DNA of 64,000 nucleotides from Bacteroidota bacterium (GTDB lineage: Bacteria > Bacteroidota > Bacteroidia > NS11-12g > UBA9320). Below are positions 17,097 through 27,624 of the stretch, one piece after another (the stretch's first letter is position 1; each line of letters begins with the position of its first letter). The notes beneath the pieces were generated by a model that did not search any database, had not been told where the DNA came from, and saw nothing but the letters and a program-made list of their open reading frames with translations. Made by a program: the position numbers and the translations under genes. The stretch spans positions 40,240 to 104,239 of the forward strand of contig CANIKO010000014.1 of NCBI GenBank assembly GCA_947468275.1. Reading direction: 5' to 3'.

Positions 17097-18287
17097 TTAA
17101 ATTTTCCTTGTTGGAATCCATGCGGTTAATAATCCTATAAAAATAGAAATGGATAATATCATTACAAAGTCCATAGGATTCAATGCCATTGGATAAGCTT
17201 CAACTACACTATTTTCAATACCAAGGAATCCATATTTTATTTGTAACCAACAGACAATTAGTCCAATGATGAGGCCAATAATTGAACCTATTAATGAAAT
17301 AATCAAACCGGACGAAATGAAAATTTGTTTAATTGTTCGATTCGTTGCCCCCATACTTTTGAGTATTGAAATATCTTTTTCTTTTTCAATGATGAGCATC
17401 GTAAGCGCTCCTGCCATATTAAATGCGGCTATCAAAAGTATAAAACTGAGAATGGCAAATGTGGCTAATTTTTCGCTTTTAAAAATTTTATATATACTTT
17501 CCTTTTGTTGGTATTGGTCTTTTATTGAAAATTTGGGGCCTAAAATTTTTGCTATTTCTTTTTTGATTTTTGCTATTTTATATCCGGGTTGTACAGCTAT
17601 TTCAATTGCTGAAAGTTCGCGGTTGTATCCAAAAAGTTGGCGGGCAAAAGCTAATGAAACCAATACATACCTGCTGTCTATTTCCTCTTGAACAAAGAAA
17701 GTGCCGGTGGGCAATACTCGGTCGATGGTTAAATTTTGTTCGGGATTAAGATTTTCAAATTCACCTTTTTTAGGGACATAAATCGTTACGAATCCACCGG
17801 TGTTATTAATACTTAACCCAAGTTTTGAAGCTAATTCATATCCGAAAACTCCTCCTGAAATGTCTGAATTACCTAATAAAAAATTTCCTTCCACAATGGT
17901 GCAATCAATTTGTGTAACCTTGTTATAATTGGCTGAAACTCCTTTAATAATCGCAATTTCCTGTGATTCGCCATATTTTATCATGGCATTATCTTCCAAC
18001 ACTTCGGCGATGTTGGATATCCCTTTAGTTTTATTTAACTGTTCGTATTTGGCCGAGTCAATTGTAAATGTTTTACCTTTTAATGCCTCAATTTTTAAGG
18101 ATGGGTCAAACGATGTGAATAATCCGGTAAGTGTAATTTCAAATCCATTGAGTGCCGATAGGACAATAATCATTGCTGCTGCACCTACTGCAAACGCTAA
18201 AGCTGTTATGGCCGAGATAATATTTATTGCATTAGTTTTCTTTTTGGAAAACACATAGCGAATGGAAAATATCAGTGGCAGTTTCAT
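17097..18287 (-). CDS. FtsX-like ABC transporter permease (LolC/LolE type)
   Basis: An inner membrane permease of 396 residues. One transmembrane helix is near the N-terminus (about 22-48, INIISAITALAFAVGAAAMIIVLSAL), followed by a periplasmic MacB-like domain of about 230 residues and three C-terminal helices (about 275-390), ending in GLLTAWIPTRKI. The layout fits the permease of the lipoprotein-releasing system. The matching ATPase is not next to it, so assignment to LolC/E rather than another FtsX-type permease is inference. Confidence 0.82.
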   Translation of the reverse strand: MKLPLIFSIRYVFSKKKTNAINIISAITALAFAVGAAAMIIVLSALNGFEITLTGLFTSFDPSLKIEALKGKTFTIDSAKYEQLNKTKGISNIAEVLEDNAMIKYGESQEIAIIKGVSANYNKVTQIDCTIVEGNFLLGNSDISGGVFGYELASKLGLSINNTGGFVTIYVPKKGEFENLNPEQNLTIDRVLPTGTFFVQEEIDSRYVLVSLAFARQLFGYNRELSAIEIAVQPGYKIAKIKKEIAKILGPKFSIKDQYQQKESIYKIFKSEKLATFAILSFILLIAAFNMAGALTMLIIEKEKDISILKSMGATNRTIKQIFISSGLIISLIGSIIGLIIGLIVCWLQIKYGFLGIENSVVEAYPMALNPMDFVMILSISIFIGLLTAWIPTRKI

Positions 18288-18412
18288 ACTACAAAGAATA
18301 AATTCTCAAAAGAAAAATAACATATAAATTTCAAAATGGGCTATAATTATTGATTTAATAAAACGTATAGACCTGTAATTTAGTGAAATTGTTAAAATTT
18401 GGTGCTTAAAAA

Positions 18413-18772
18413 TTATCCTTTATCCTCTTCCCTTATTTTTTCAAGTAGCCGTTCTATGTGTTCAGCGTTATCTAAAGTGGTATCTAAATAAAAATGAAGA
18501 TTAGGAATCTTTCTTACCTGATTTCTTATTTTATCGCTAAGGGCTTTTCGTATTAGAGGATTATGGAATTCAATAAGTTCAAGTAGTTCTTGCTTCTTGG
18601 GGTAATTCATTACACCAATATACACTTTTGCAATACCTAAATCTGCTGACAATCTAACCTCCATGATAGTGATAAATGCATTTTCAAAAATCTTCGAAGA
18701 AAGTGAATTGAATATTTCGCTTAAGTCGCGCTGTATTTGTCTTGCTAGTTTATCTGTCCGTTTTCCACTCAT
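18413..18772 (-). CDS. rbfA: 30S ribosome-binding factor RbfA
   Basis: RbfA assists late 30S subunit maturation, near 16S rRNA helix 1. I chose the ATG at 18770-18772, giving MSGKRTDKLARQIQRDLSEIF (119 aa), which is the normal family start; an in-frame ATG 18 nt upstream adds MLYVCD. The KH-like core is visible (ITIMEVRLSADLGIAKVYIGV and the C-terminal KIPNLHFYLDTTLDNAEHIERLL). Confidence 0.92.
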   Translation of the reverse strand: MSGKRTDKLARQIQRDLSEIFNSLSSKIFENAFITIMEVRLSADLGIAKVYIGVMNYPKKQELLELIEFHNPLIRKALSDKIRNQVRKIPNLHFYLDTTLDNAEHIERLLEKIREEDKG

Positions 18773-18951
18773 GTCACAAACGTACAACATTTTTTTTTAT
18801 TAGTCTTTAATGGCTTCTAGCATGAATATATTGAATCAAAAAAAAGGCTCTTGATTTTTTATAAAATTAATTCTTTAAATTGCATGAAAATTTAGGACCC
18901 AAGCAACATATCATGTACTTAGGTAGTCTTAATATTAGTTAGGAAATAGGA

Positions 18952-21900
18952 ATGAAAAATTTAGTGTTTAAATTGTCGCTGATTGCTTGTCTATTTGCAA
19001 GTAATATAGCCAAAGCCGACCATATTATGGGGTCGGATATTACCTATCGATGCTCTAAGTCGAACGATAGTGTCTTTACTATTATTATAAATTTCTATCG
19101 GGACTGTCGAGGGTGCTATGTTTTAGGGCAAAGTCCTAAATGTGGAACTAGTGAAAACTGTGCAAGTTCAAGTACCGTGCCAACAGAACTCGCACTGACA
19201 TGTTCTTCTAATTCAGCCAATTTAGGAACCGTAACAATGACAAGGACTGCAATTGTAGATATTACAAAAACATGTAAAAAAGAAATTAGCAAATGTCAGC
19301 AACCTTGCAATGGTAGTTATCCATATGGAATAGAAAAACACACTTTTGAAGGTACTATCGATTTAAGAACCGCCATGAAAAATGGGTGTTGCATATTTAG
19401 AGTTTCGACTGGCAATATTTGCTGCCGAAGTGTTTATATTACAACTGGACCTTCTGGTGGATTTTATACTTATTTAGAAATAGATGCCTGCAAAAAACCA
19501 TGTAATACCTCGCCTCAATTAACCAATGACCCAGTGTCAATTTTGTGTTGTAATCAACCTTATTTTTTTAATAACGGGGCAGTAGATACAGTAAATTATG
19601 ATTCGTTGTCCTATTCACTCGTTACTGCTTGGTCTGGCTCAGGAACAAAATCTAATTATTCTGGTGGATTTTCAGGAGCTTTTCCTATGACCCCGTATTT
19701 TCCTACAGGTTGGACAGATAAAACAAAATCTAGCCCTAGTGCTGACCCACCAATTGGACTGTTTATGGATCCCATAACAGGTGATTTGATTTTTACACCT
19801 ACTGAATGTGGCCAAGAAGCTGTTGTTGTGATGCAAATTGATGAATGGCGAAAAAATAGTAAAGGAGTTTATGAGCATATAGGACTTACCCGGCGTGATA
19901 TGCACTTTATAGTTCAAACCTGTCCAGCCAATAATCCTCCCAAAATCACGAACAAAGTATTTAAGTATAGTATATGTGCTGGTTCGCAATTGTGCTTTGA
20001 TGTTACCACAGAAGATAAACCGTTCGTTCCGCCTCCACCAGCTAAGACTCCTGCGCCGGATACAGTTAATTTGACATGGAATCGCGGTATACCTGGAGCT
20101 ACTTTTACCATAAAAAACAATAAGGCTAGAGAGAAAGTTGGTACATTTTGTTGGACTCCTAAAAAAAATCAGGCCAGTGATTTACCTTACACTTTTACCG
20201 CCACGGCTATAGATGATGCCTGTCCCAAAAATGCTTTAACTACACGCTCTTTTTCAATTATTGTAAAACCAATGGCTGAAACAGTTAGAAATGTCGATAC
20301 CTTAATTTGTGGGAAGTATATTTTTGAAAGTAAACCCTATCCGAATTTCAAATATCCAGCATCCTATTTATGGGATGTGTCCGATTCTAATAACCAATCA
20401 TTATCAAAAAAATATTATTCTTTTAAAAGTAATAATGGATTGTCCTCAAATAAGCAGAAAGATACGATTACCTTCAGAAAAGGAGGAAAGTATATTATTC
20501 ACCATAGAATTAATAATGTAGTTAACTGCCCCACTGATTATTTTGACACATTGATTGTTCCACCATTATTGGAGGTTGATTTAGCTCTAGGACCCGATAC
20601 ATTTGTTTGTGCAGGAACAACTTTAAGATTAGGTACTAAGGTTGCTCACGGAGTGCCTAATTTTAAATATCAATGGTTTACGCCAGTTAATTTCAATAAA
20701 AAGGATTCGATTTACTTCATTGATGTTACAATGAGTACTCATGATTCTACCTTTAGGGTTGAAATATCTGATAAGAATAAATGTACAGCTTATGATACCA
20801 TAAATGTGTTTTTAAAGGCAAACCCAAAAGTGGATATGGGTAAAGATATTCGAATTTGTTGGTATGACAGTGTAACCCTAACCCCAAATGCAAACTTTGC
20901 CTTTTGGATTGATCCAAATTTAGGAGATACTTTACAACAAGGGGATACTTTGATGTGGAAATGGCAATATGGTGGTATGGATTTTAGTACCGATACCTTT
21001 GTTAGAATTGCCAAAGGTGGAATGTATACAGCAACTGTAACTGACACACTTGGTTGTACATGGACGGATACAATGAATTTGTTTGTAAATGATACTTTAT
21101 ATCCTAATGCAGGCCCTGATCAAACCAAATGTTTCAATGATACCCTAATTATTAATGCATCTGGTTTAGATACAATTGGAAATGGTAAAAAAGGAACTTA
21201 TCTATGGTATAAAGGGGTACCCAAAACTCCGCCATCATTTAGCACTGCTGAAAAATTAAAGTTTAATATTAAAACCAGTAGTCCTTATTTGTTGGAGTTA
21301 CAAGTTCAAGAAGATACAGTGAGATGTTACGGTTATGATACAGTTGTTATTACTGTAAACGCTTTACCAAAACTTACTTTAATTTCACCGCAAAAGTATT
21401 GTTGTGATAATGGAAATATATCACTCGGAAGCAGCACGTATGCTACTCCGGTGGGCGGAACTTGGAATTGCAGGCAAGATGCTTCTGCTATAAGTTCTGG
21501 TATATTTGATACAAGAAAAGTTTGCAGTCCAACTAAAGCTGGGGTATTTACCTTGATTTATACTTATACTGACCCTGTTACAACTTGCATAAATAAAGAC
21601 AGTACCGTTTTTACAGTTAATCCGCTTCCAGCTCTGCAATTGGATGGTGCGACAATTTGTCAAAATGCTGAAGAAGTTCCGATAAAACAGTTTATTAAAG
21701 CACCTAACAATCTAAATGCAATGGTAGATGTGCAATTTCGATTGCTTCAAGGTATAGCAAAAACAGGCGGAGGAGTAATTTCTTTATCAGATATTGTTTA
21801 CGATAAAGATTTAGGATTAGGCTATGATTTCAGATTGATAGTTAGTAAAAGTATTATTGACCTTAAAGGAAAGAACAAAGATTCAATAAAGTTAGAGATA

Positions 21901-23619
21901 AGCATAATGAACGGAGATGGTTGCTCCAATAAAGATACCGCTTGGTTTTATATAATTGGCCTTCCTACAATTACTTTTAGTGGATTTCCTGATTTATGTA
22001 TTGATGCTGGTATTGTAAATTTAAATACAATTAGTATTACTAAGCCTCTTACAGGCAAATGGAGCGTTATAGACAGTTCTGCAACCAAAGCCAAGGCACT
22101 TTTGCAAATTGGTTTGGATAATAATAACGGAGATACCTTAAATACCAACAAGTTGAGTTTGCAAAATGGCCCTGGGCTTTATAAACTTCGATATACCGAT
22201 ATATCGACAGGTTGTTATATAAAACGCGACACGGTGATACGAATTAATCCGCTACCTAAGGTAAATATTAGTATAAATCCAACGGGAGATAAAGGTAAGT
22301 TTTGCGAAATAGACCCAGATGTAACACTTATTGCTAATCCCTCAGGTGGTATTTGGACAAGTTCAGTTGTTGGAGTAATTAGCGGCGGTGTATTTAAGCC
22401 AAGCAAAGTAACCTCTGCCGATCGCGATAAGTATATTACACTTACTTACACTTATGTTCATCCCACCACAAATTGTGATACAGCTAAAAGTTTACAAGTA
22501 TTTGTACAAAGTAAACCTATTATTGATATAATAACCCCTGATATAGAGCAGTGTAGAGCTAATAATATGCAATTTAATATTACTGCGAATTATAAGTTTA
22601 CAAGTAAAATTAGTTGGGTTCATAGTGCAGGAAGTAATAGAGGTTATTTTGATAATAACTTACAATTAACGAATTCCAATCCTACAGTTTATAATTTAAA
22701 GGCAAGAAGTGATAGCACTACAAATTTATTAATTACAGCATTTACTGAGGCGGAAGGTGTTTGTCCATTTGCTCAGGATTTCATGAATATTACTATTAAT
22801 CCCAAACCTCATGGAATTATAGCTGTGGATGACCCTGATGGATGTGTCCCTCATAAAGCCAACTTTACTTCAAGTATTAATAATGGAGTGGATCCATCAA
22901 AATCAAATTTTACTTGGAAATTTGGAGATGGAGATTCTTCAAAAAATCAAAACCCAACCCATACGTATCTCAAAGCTGCCACTAATACTGTTACACTGAA
23001 AATTGTTAGTGATAAAGGATGCGACACTATACTCGGACCAATGATTGTTGATGTTTATCCAATTCCAGTAGCTGATTTTGTGCCAAATCCCAATAACAGT
23101 ACAACAGCGGCATTACCTCGTTTTCGATTTACAGACCAAAGTAGCATTATTCTTAAAAATAAAATAACAAATCATACATGGGATTTTGGAGATTTGCAAA
23201 TTAATACAGACACTTCTACACAATTAAATCCAGAGTATTATTATACAAGTGATACGGGAACCTATTATGTGACTTTAATTGTCGAATCGGAGCACGGGTG
23301 CAAAGATACCATTGTAAAACCTGTAATAATAGGGCCAGATATTTTGGTATACATTCCGAATGTATTTAGTCCTGATGGTGCCGGCCCACTAAAAAATGAT
23401 AAGTTTTGGGTAGAAGCGAGTGGTTATGAAACCTATCAGATTTTAATATTTAATCGTTGGGGTGAAAAATTATATGAATCTCATAAACTTGATGAGCCCT
23501 GGGATGGGAAATATAAAGGAGAGCTAGTTCAGATGGATGCTTATGTTTTTGAAGTGCAGGTAACTAGTTTTAGTAAAAAATTATATAAATACTCAGGAAC
23601 TGTTATTTTGGTTAGGTAA
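18952..23619 (+). CDS. Large Cys-rich PKD-domain surface protein with type B T9SS sorting domain
   Basis: A cargo protein of the type IX secretion system, 1555 residues. It has a signal peptide (1 to about 22, SNIAKA|D). The Cys-rich N-terminal domain opens with HIMGSDITYRC and has 17 cysteines in the first 210 residues or so. The middle consists of many Ig/PKD-like beta-sandwich repeats with alternating CxNxD motifs. Two clear PKD domains occur at about 1285-1370 (WKFGDGDSS) and 1370-1460 (WDFGD). The gliding-motility-associated type B C-terminal domain starts around residue 1464 (VYIPNVFSPDG, then FNRWGEKLYES and PWDGKYKGE). Likely surface-exposed or adhesive; no enzyme motif was seen. Confidence 0.9.
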   Translation: MKNLVFKLSLIACLFASNIAKADHIMGSDITYRCSKSNDSVFTIIINFYRDCRGCYVLGQSPKCGTSENCASSSTVPTELALTCSSNSANLGTVTMTRTAIVDITKTCKKEISKCQQPCNGSYPYGIEKHTFEGTIDLRTAMKNGCCIFRVSTGNICCRSVYITTGPSGGFYTYLEIDACKKPCNTSPQLTNDPVSILCCNQPYFFNNGAVDTVNYDSLSYSLVTAWSGSGTKSNYSGGFSGAFPMTPYFPTGWTDKTKSSPSADPPIGLFMDPITGDLIFTPTECGQEAVVVMQIDEWRKNSKGVYEHIGLTRRDMHFIVQTCPANNPPKITNKVFKYSICAGSQLCFDVTTEDKPFVPPPPAKTPAPDTVNLTWNRGIPGATFTIKNNKAREKVGTFCWTPKKNQASDLPYTFTATAIDDACPKNALTTRSFSIIVKPMAETVRNVDTLICGKYIFESKPYPNFKYPASYLWDVSDSNNQSLSKKYYSFKSNNGLSSNKQKDTITFRKGGKYIIHHRINNVVNCPTDYFDTLIVPPLLEVDLALGPDTFVCAGTTLRLGTKVAHGVPNFKYQWFTPVNFNKKDSIYFIDVTMSTHDSTFRVEISDKNKCTAYDTINVFLKANPKVDMGKDIRICWYDSVTLTPNANFAFWIDPNLGDTLQQGDTLMWKWQYGGMDFSTDTFVRIAKGGMYTATVTDTLGCTWTDTMNLFVNDTLYPNAGPDQTKCFNDTLIINASGLDTIGNGKKGTYLWYKGVPKTPPSFSTAEKLKFNIKTSSPYLLELQVQEDTVRCYGYDTVVITVNALPKLTLISPQKYCCDNGNISLGSSTYATPVGGTWNCRQDASAISSGIFDTRKVCSPTKAGVFTLIYTYTDPVTTCINKDSTVFTVNPLPALQLDGATICQNAEEVPIKQFIKAPNNLNAMVDVQFRLLQGIAKTGGGVISLSDIVYDKDLGLGYDFRLIVSKSIIDLKGKNKDSIKLEISIMNGDGCSNKDTAWFYIIGLPTITFSGFPDLCIDAGIVNLNTISITKPLTGKWSVIDSSATKAKALLQIGLDNNNGDTLNTNKLSLQNGPGLYKLRYTDISTGCYIKRDTVIRINPLPKVNISINPTGDKGKFCEIDPDVTLIANPSGGIWTSSVVGVISGGVFKPSKVTSADRDKYITLTYTYVHPTTNCDTAKSLQVFVQSKPIIDIITPDIEQCRANNMQFNITANYKFTSKISWVHSAGSNRGYFDNNLQLTNSNPTVYNLKARSDSTTNLLITAFTEAEGVCPFAQDFMNITINPKPHGIIAVDDPDGCVPHKANFTSSINNGVDPSKSNFTWKFGDGDSSKNQNPTHTYLKAATNTVTLKIVSDKGCDTILGPMIVDVYPIPVADFVPNPNNSTTAALPRFRFTDQSSIILKNKITNHTWDFGDLQINTDTSTQLNPEYYYTSDTGTYYVTLIVESEHGCKDTIVKPVIIGPDILVYIPNVFSPDGAGPLKNDKFWVEASGYETYQILIFNRWGEKLYESHKLDEPWDGKYKGELVQMDAYVFEVQVTSFSKKLYKYSGTVILVR

Positions 23620-23660
23620 AACCGGATCATAGAAAACATAATACCCTAACCCTTAGTATT

Positions 23661-24281
23661 TTGAATAACATACTCGTTCCATTTATCTCTGGCATTATTA
23701 TGGGAGTTGTTTTGGGATTTGGGTTTGGAACTATATTTTTTGCCTTAATTCAAAATAGCATTAATCACGGGTATAAAAAAGGCTTAGATATTGCTATTGG
23801 AGTGGTTCTGAGCGACATACTGCTGATTTCTTTGATTTTATTTGGTTCACAATATCTTGATGAAATTGGTAAGTTTAAAGAAGTTATAAAATATTCAGGA
23901 GGCTTGTTATTAGTTGGACTAGGTATTTTTCAATTTATTCCACAAAAAGAAGTAACTGATAAAAATGGGGAACTAATAAAAAAAGGGAGATTTATTTATA
24001 TTTCCAAAGGATTCGTCCTTAATTTTATGAACCCAGTAAATTTTTTAGCATGGTTGGCTATACAAACGTATATAAAAGGTGTCAATAACTATTCGTCAGT
24101 TCAGTCTATTTTCTTCTTTATTGGAGCTATATCTGCCATTTTTGGAATAGAAATACTGATTAGTATCCTTGCCAATCACATTGGTAAAAAATTGAGTTTT
24201 AAAGTAATTAAAATTATAAATTATACCGCAGGGTATATTTTTATAATACTTGGAATTGTATTAATTTTTAAGAAGATTTAA
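23661..24281 (+). CDS. LysE-family exporter
   Basis: A 206-residue inner membrane protein with about six transmembrane helices in the LysE/RhtB pattern. Features include an N-terminal helix with [23 protein letters not shown], then [18 protein letters not shown], and the internal [16 protein letters not shown] motif. These transporters export amino acids or small metabolites. The start is TTG at 23661; no better codon precedes it. Its 3' end overlaps the convergent pyrH stop by 4 nt. Confidence 0.8.
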   Translation: MNNILVPFISGIIMGVVLGFGFGTIFFALIQNSINHGYKKGLDIAIGVVLSDILLISLILFGSQYLDEIGKFKEVIKYSGGLLLVGLGIFQFIPQKEVTDKNGELIKKGRFIYISKGFVLNFMNPVNFLAWLAIQTYIKGVNNYSSVQSIFFFIGAISAIFGIEILISILANHIGKKLSFKVIKIINYTAGYIFIILGIVLIFKKI

Positions 24282-24991
24282 CCTGCTGTTACCAATGTCC
24301 CGATGCTTTTGCCGTGAATTAATTCCACAAGATTTCCGGTTTTGTTCATATCAAAAACAATAATTGGTAAATTATTTTCTTTGCAAAGTGTAATAGCCGT
24401 AAGATCCATGACGTTTAATCCACGTTTATAGACTTCTGAAAAAGTAATTGTATCAAATTTTATAGCAGTAGAGTCTTTTTCGGGGTCAGAGGTATAAATT
24501 CCATCTACTCGTGTGCCTTTTAAAATAATATCTGCTTCAATTTCTACGGCTCTTAATGAAGCTGCAGTATCAGTGGTAAAGTAAGGATTGCCAGTACCAG
24601 CTCCAAAAATTACCACACGCCCCTTTTCTAAATGTCTAATAGCTCTTCTTCTTATAAATGGTTCACATATTTGTTCCATTTTAATAGCGGAAAGTAATCT
24701 GGTTTTAAGTCCGTAACGTTCTAAAGCTCCTTGTAAAGCCATTGCATTTATTACAGTTGCAAGCATTCCCATATAATCACCTTGAGCTCTATCCACCAAG
24801 CCACCCTGGACACCTTGTACACCTCTGAAAATATTTCCACCACCAATTACAATTGCTACTTGAACACCAATATCTATAGCATTTTTAATCTCAAGGGCAT
24901 ATTGCTCCAATATATTGGAATCGATTCCAAATTCTTTAGTTCCCATTAAAGATTCACCACTTAGTTTCAATAAAATCCTTTGGTATTTCAT
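24278..24991 (-). CDS. pyrH: UMP kinase
   Basis: UMP kinase phosphorylates UMP to UDP in pyrimidine synthesis. The 237-residue amino-acid-kinase fold has the expected motifs: [12 protein letters not shown] at the N-terminus, [45 protein letters not shown] and [16 protein letters not shown]. The gene follows tsf in the usual Bacteroidota order and is separated from it by a terminator, so it may have its own promoter. Confidence 0.97.
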   Translation of the reverse strand: MKYQRILLKLSGESLMGTKEFGIDSNILEQYALEIKNAIDIGVQVAIVIGGGNIFRGVQGVQGGLVDRAQGDYMGMLATVINAMALQGALERYGLKTRLLSAIKMEQICEPFIRRRAIRHLEKGRVVIFGAGTGNPYFTTDTAASLRAVEIEADIILKGTRVDGIYTSDPEKDSTAIKFDTITFSEVYKRGLNVMDLTAITLCKENNLPIIVFDMNKTGNLVELIHGKSIGTLVTAG

Positions 24992-25081
24992 CTCTTTATT
25001 ATTTGTGATAGTTGGTTATTATTAATGCCTATTTAAATTTTATAACAAGATATTTTAGCCTTACAAATGTAAAGGCATTTC

Positions 25082-25118
25082 AAAAAAAAAGAGAAACTTA
25101 ATGTTTCTCTTTTTTTTT
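25082..25118 (-). terminator. Terminator of the rplM-rpsI-rpsB-tsf operon
   Basis: A perfect stem GAGAAAC (25091-25097) with GTTTCTC (25103-25109), flanked by A and T runs, 6 nt past the tsf stop. Confidence 0.85.
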
Positions 25119-25123
25119 TATTT

Positions 25124-25951
25124 TTAAGCTCCTAACTGAATTCGCTTAAATTTAGTTACTGTGAGATCTTTTTCTATATCATTCAGCATTTGACTGATAG
25201 TTTTAGAACTATCTTTTACGAAATCCTGATTTAATAATGTTGAATCTTTGTAAAATTTATTCAACTTACCTAAAGCTATCTTTTCAAGCATTGCTTCGGG
25301 CTTACCCTCTGCAGCAGCTTGTGCTTTTCCTATTTCTATTTCTCGATCAATAACACTTTGAGAAACATCATTTTTGTCTAATGCTACAGGCGACATAGCT
25401 GCTATTTGCATGGCCACATCTTTTCCTGCATCTTCTATTTTATCACCATTACTTGACATTGCTACCAAAACACCAATTTTGTTTCCAGCGTGAATATAAT
25501 TCACTACTAAATTTCCTTCTACTAAATCATAAACGGTAACATCTATTTTTTCACCAATTTTTCCAATATAATCCAATAGTTTTTCACTGATTGTCTTACC
25601 TTCTATTTTGATGTTTTTTAATTCTTCAATTGAAGCCGGTTTGTTGGTTAACGCAACTAATGCAATATCATTTGCGAATTTTATGAAATCCTCATTTTTA
25701 GCAACAAAATCAGTTTCACAATTTAAACGGATAATAACTCCAGTTTTTTTATCATTTGAAGCAATTGCTATAACTGCTCCTTCAGCCGCATCCCTATCAG
25801 CACGATTAGCCGATACTTTTGCGCCTTTTTTTCTTAGGAAATCAATTGCTTGTTCCATATCACCGTTAGTTTCTTGCAAAGCTTTTTTGCAATCCATCAT
25901 TCCGGCTCCTGTTGCTTGCCTTAATTCATTTACTGCGGATGCTGTAATCAT
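25124..25951 (-). CDS. tsf: Translation elongation factor Ts
   Basis: EF-Ts is the nucleotide exchange factor for EF-Tu. The N-terminal UBA-like domain carries VNELRQATGAGMMDCKKALQE, followed by the signature of the core, VIIRLNCETDFVAKNEDF. Its length of 275 residues is normal. The gene lies 5 nt downstream of rpsB, the near-universal arrangement. Confidence 0.98.
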   Translation of the reverse strand: MITASAVNELRQATGAGMMDCKKALQETNGDMEQAIDFLRKKGAKVSANRADRDAAEGAVIAIASNDKKTGVIIRLNCETDFVAKNEDFIKFANDIALVALTNKPASIEELKNIKIEGKTISEKLLDYIGKIGEKIDVTVYDLVEGNLVVNYIHAGNKIGVLVAMSSNGDKIEDAGKDVAMQIAAMSPVALDKNDVSQSVIDREIEIGKAQAAAEGKPEAMLEKIALGKLNKFYKDSTLLNQDFVKDSSKTISQMLNDIEKDLTVTKFKRIQLGA

Positions 25952-25956
25952 TGGTA

Positions 25957-26700
25957 TTAAATAGTTTCTACTGCGTCTGTTTTAACTTCTACTTCTTCTT
26001 TATCAGCCTTATCTTTGCGTTCTTGCATTCCTTCAATTATTGCATTTGCAATTTCGCGTGTAATTAAATAAACTGATTTTGCGGCATCATCATTGGCTGG
26101 TATTGGATAATCAACTTTTGATGGGTCACTATTTGTGTCTACAATTGCAAAGATTGGAATATTTAATTTTTGAGCTTCAGATACTGCAAGGTGTTCGCGT
26201 TTAGAGTCTACAATAAATAAAGCAGAAGGCAAACGGTTTAAGTCAGCAATACCACCTAAAAGTTTTTCAAGTTTTATCTTTTCGCGATCAATCATTAATC
26301 GTTCGCGTTTTGATATATTTTGGTAAGTTCCATCCTGCGACATTTTTTCAAAGTTTTGCATTTTTTTGATAGATTTACGAACTGTTGCAAAATTGGTAAG
26401 CATACCACCTAACCAACGCTCGGTAACAAAGGGCATGTTTACGCGTTTAGCTTCCTCAGCCACAAGTTCTTTTGCTTGCTTTTTAGTAGCTACAAACAAT
26501 ATTTTTTTACCTGATTTTACTATATTTTTAATAGCAGATTTTGCATCCTCTAATTTTGATATAGTTTTATTTAAATCAATTAGGTGAATACCATTTTCTT
26601 CCATTAATATAAATGGAGCCATTTTCGGATTCCATTTGCGGGTAAGGTGTCCGAAGTGAACTCCGGCTTCCAATAATTCTTTTGTTGTAAGATTTGACAT
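25957..26700 (-). CDS. rpsB: 30S ribosomal protein S2
   Basis: A 247-residue S2 protein. It has the start LLEAGVHFGHLTRKWNPKM, the coiled-coil hairpin region FVTERWLGGMLTNFATVRKSI, and the C-terminal PIFAIVDTNSDPSKVDYPIPANDDA. It has a short acidic C-terminal tail (DKEEVEVKTDAVETI). It is third in the rplM-rpsI-rpsB-tsf operon. Confidence 0.98.
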   Translation of the reverse strand: MSNLTTKELLEAGVHFGHLTRKWNPKMAPFILMEENGIHLIDLNKTISKLEDAKSAIKNIVKSGKKILFVATKKQAKELVAEEAKRVNMPFVTERWLGGMLTNFATVRKSIKKMQNFEKMSQDGTYQNISKRERLMIDREKIKLEKLLGGIADLNRLPSALFIVDSKREHLAVSEAQKLNIPIFAIVDTNSDPSKVDYPIPANDDAAKSVYLITREIANAIIEGMQERKDKADKEEVEVKTDAVETI

Positions 26701-26715
26701 GAATTGTATAAAATA

Positions 26716-27105
26716 TTAACGTTTGCTGAACTGGAATTTCTTTCTAGCTTTTTTCTGTCCTGGTTTCTTTCTTTCCACCATTCTAGAGTCACGGGTCATT
26801 AAACCATTAGCTCTTAAAAGAGGCTTGTTGGTTACTTCATCTACCAATACTAGTGCTTTGGCAATACCTAAACGCAGTGCTTCAGCTTGACCATGGTATC
26901 CACCACCGTCAATATTCGCTTTTACATCGTATTGACCTGCAACATTACATATAGTAAAGGGTAGGTTTACATCGTAGAGCTGAGCAGTTGATGGGAAATA
27001 TGCAGATATTTCTTTACCGTTTACGGTTATAGCACCTGTGCCCGCAGTCATATAAACTCGTGCAACGGCTGTTTTTCTTCTTCCTGATGTGTTTAAAACT
27101 TCCAT
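26716..27105 (-). CDS. rpsI: 30S ribosomal protein S9
   Basis: A 129-residue S9 protein starting MEVLNTSGRRKTAVARVYM, with the C-terminal ARKKFQFSKR tail that reaches the ribosomal P site. The central GGGYHGQAEALRLGIAKAL motif is intact. It is 10 nt downstream of rplM. Confidence 0.98.
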   Translation of the reverse strand: MEVLNTSGRRKTAVARVYMTAGTGAITVNGKEISAYFPSTAQLYDVNLPFTICNVAGQYDVKANIDGGGYHGQAEALRLGIAKALVLVDEVTNKPLLRANGLMTRDSRMVERKKPGQKKARKKFQFSKR

Positions 27106-27115
27106 CTATAATTAT

Positions 27116-27559
27116 TTAAAATTCTAAAATTTCTGGTTTTTGAGCCTGATGAGGATGCTCGTTTCCGGCATAAACAAATAGGTTATGAAATATAGCACGA
27201 CCCAATTTATTTTTTGGTAACATACCTTTAACAGCTTTTTCTACCAAGGCTTCTGGTTTTTTAGCAACCAAATTTCTTGCACTTATAAATTTTTGTCCAC
27301 CAGGGTAACCAGAATATGAAACATATTCTTTAGTAGTCATTTTGTCGCGGCTTAATGCTACTTTTTCAGCGTTTAGTACTATAACATTATCACCACAATC
27401 AACGTGTGGAGTAAAGTCAGGCTTATTTTTACCACGAATAACTTTGGCTATTGATGAGCTTAGGCGGCCAAGGGTTTTTCCTTCGGCATCTACCACAAAC
27501 CAACGCTTATTTACCGTTGCTTTATTGGCTGATATGGTTTTGTATGACAGTGCGTCCAT
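27116..27559 (-). CDS. rplM: 50S ribosomal protein L13
   Basis: A 147-residue L13 protein. Characteristic parts are RWFVVDAEGKTLGRLSS, VIVLNAEKVALSRDKMTTKEY and AVKGMLPKNKLGRAIFHNLFVYAG. It is the first gene of the leftward ribosomal operon. Confidence 0.98.
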   Translation of the reverse strand: MDALSYKTISANKATVNKRWFVVDAEGKTLGRLSSSIAKVIRGKNKPDFTPHVDCGDNVIVLNAEKVALSRDKMTTKEYVSYSGYPGGQKFISARNLVAKKPEALVEKAVKGMLPKNKLGRAIFHNLFVYAGNEHPHQAQKPEILEF

Positions 27560-27593
27560 TCCAGTATGTTTTTATTAAATTCTTTAAGGGCTG

Positions 27594-27624
27594 CAAAAGT
27601 ATGTATATATTTTATAAAATTCAA
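27594..27624 (-). promoter_or_regulatory. Promoter of the rplM operon
   Basis: On the minus strand a TTG (27622-27624), a 20 nt spacer and a perfect TACTTTTG -7 box (27594-27601) lie 34 nt before the L13 start codon. Confidence 0.55.
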
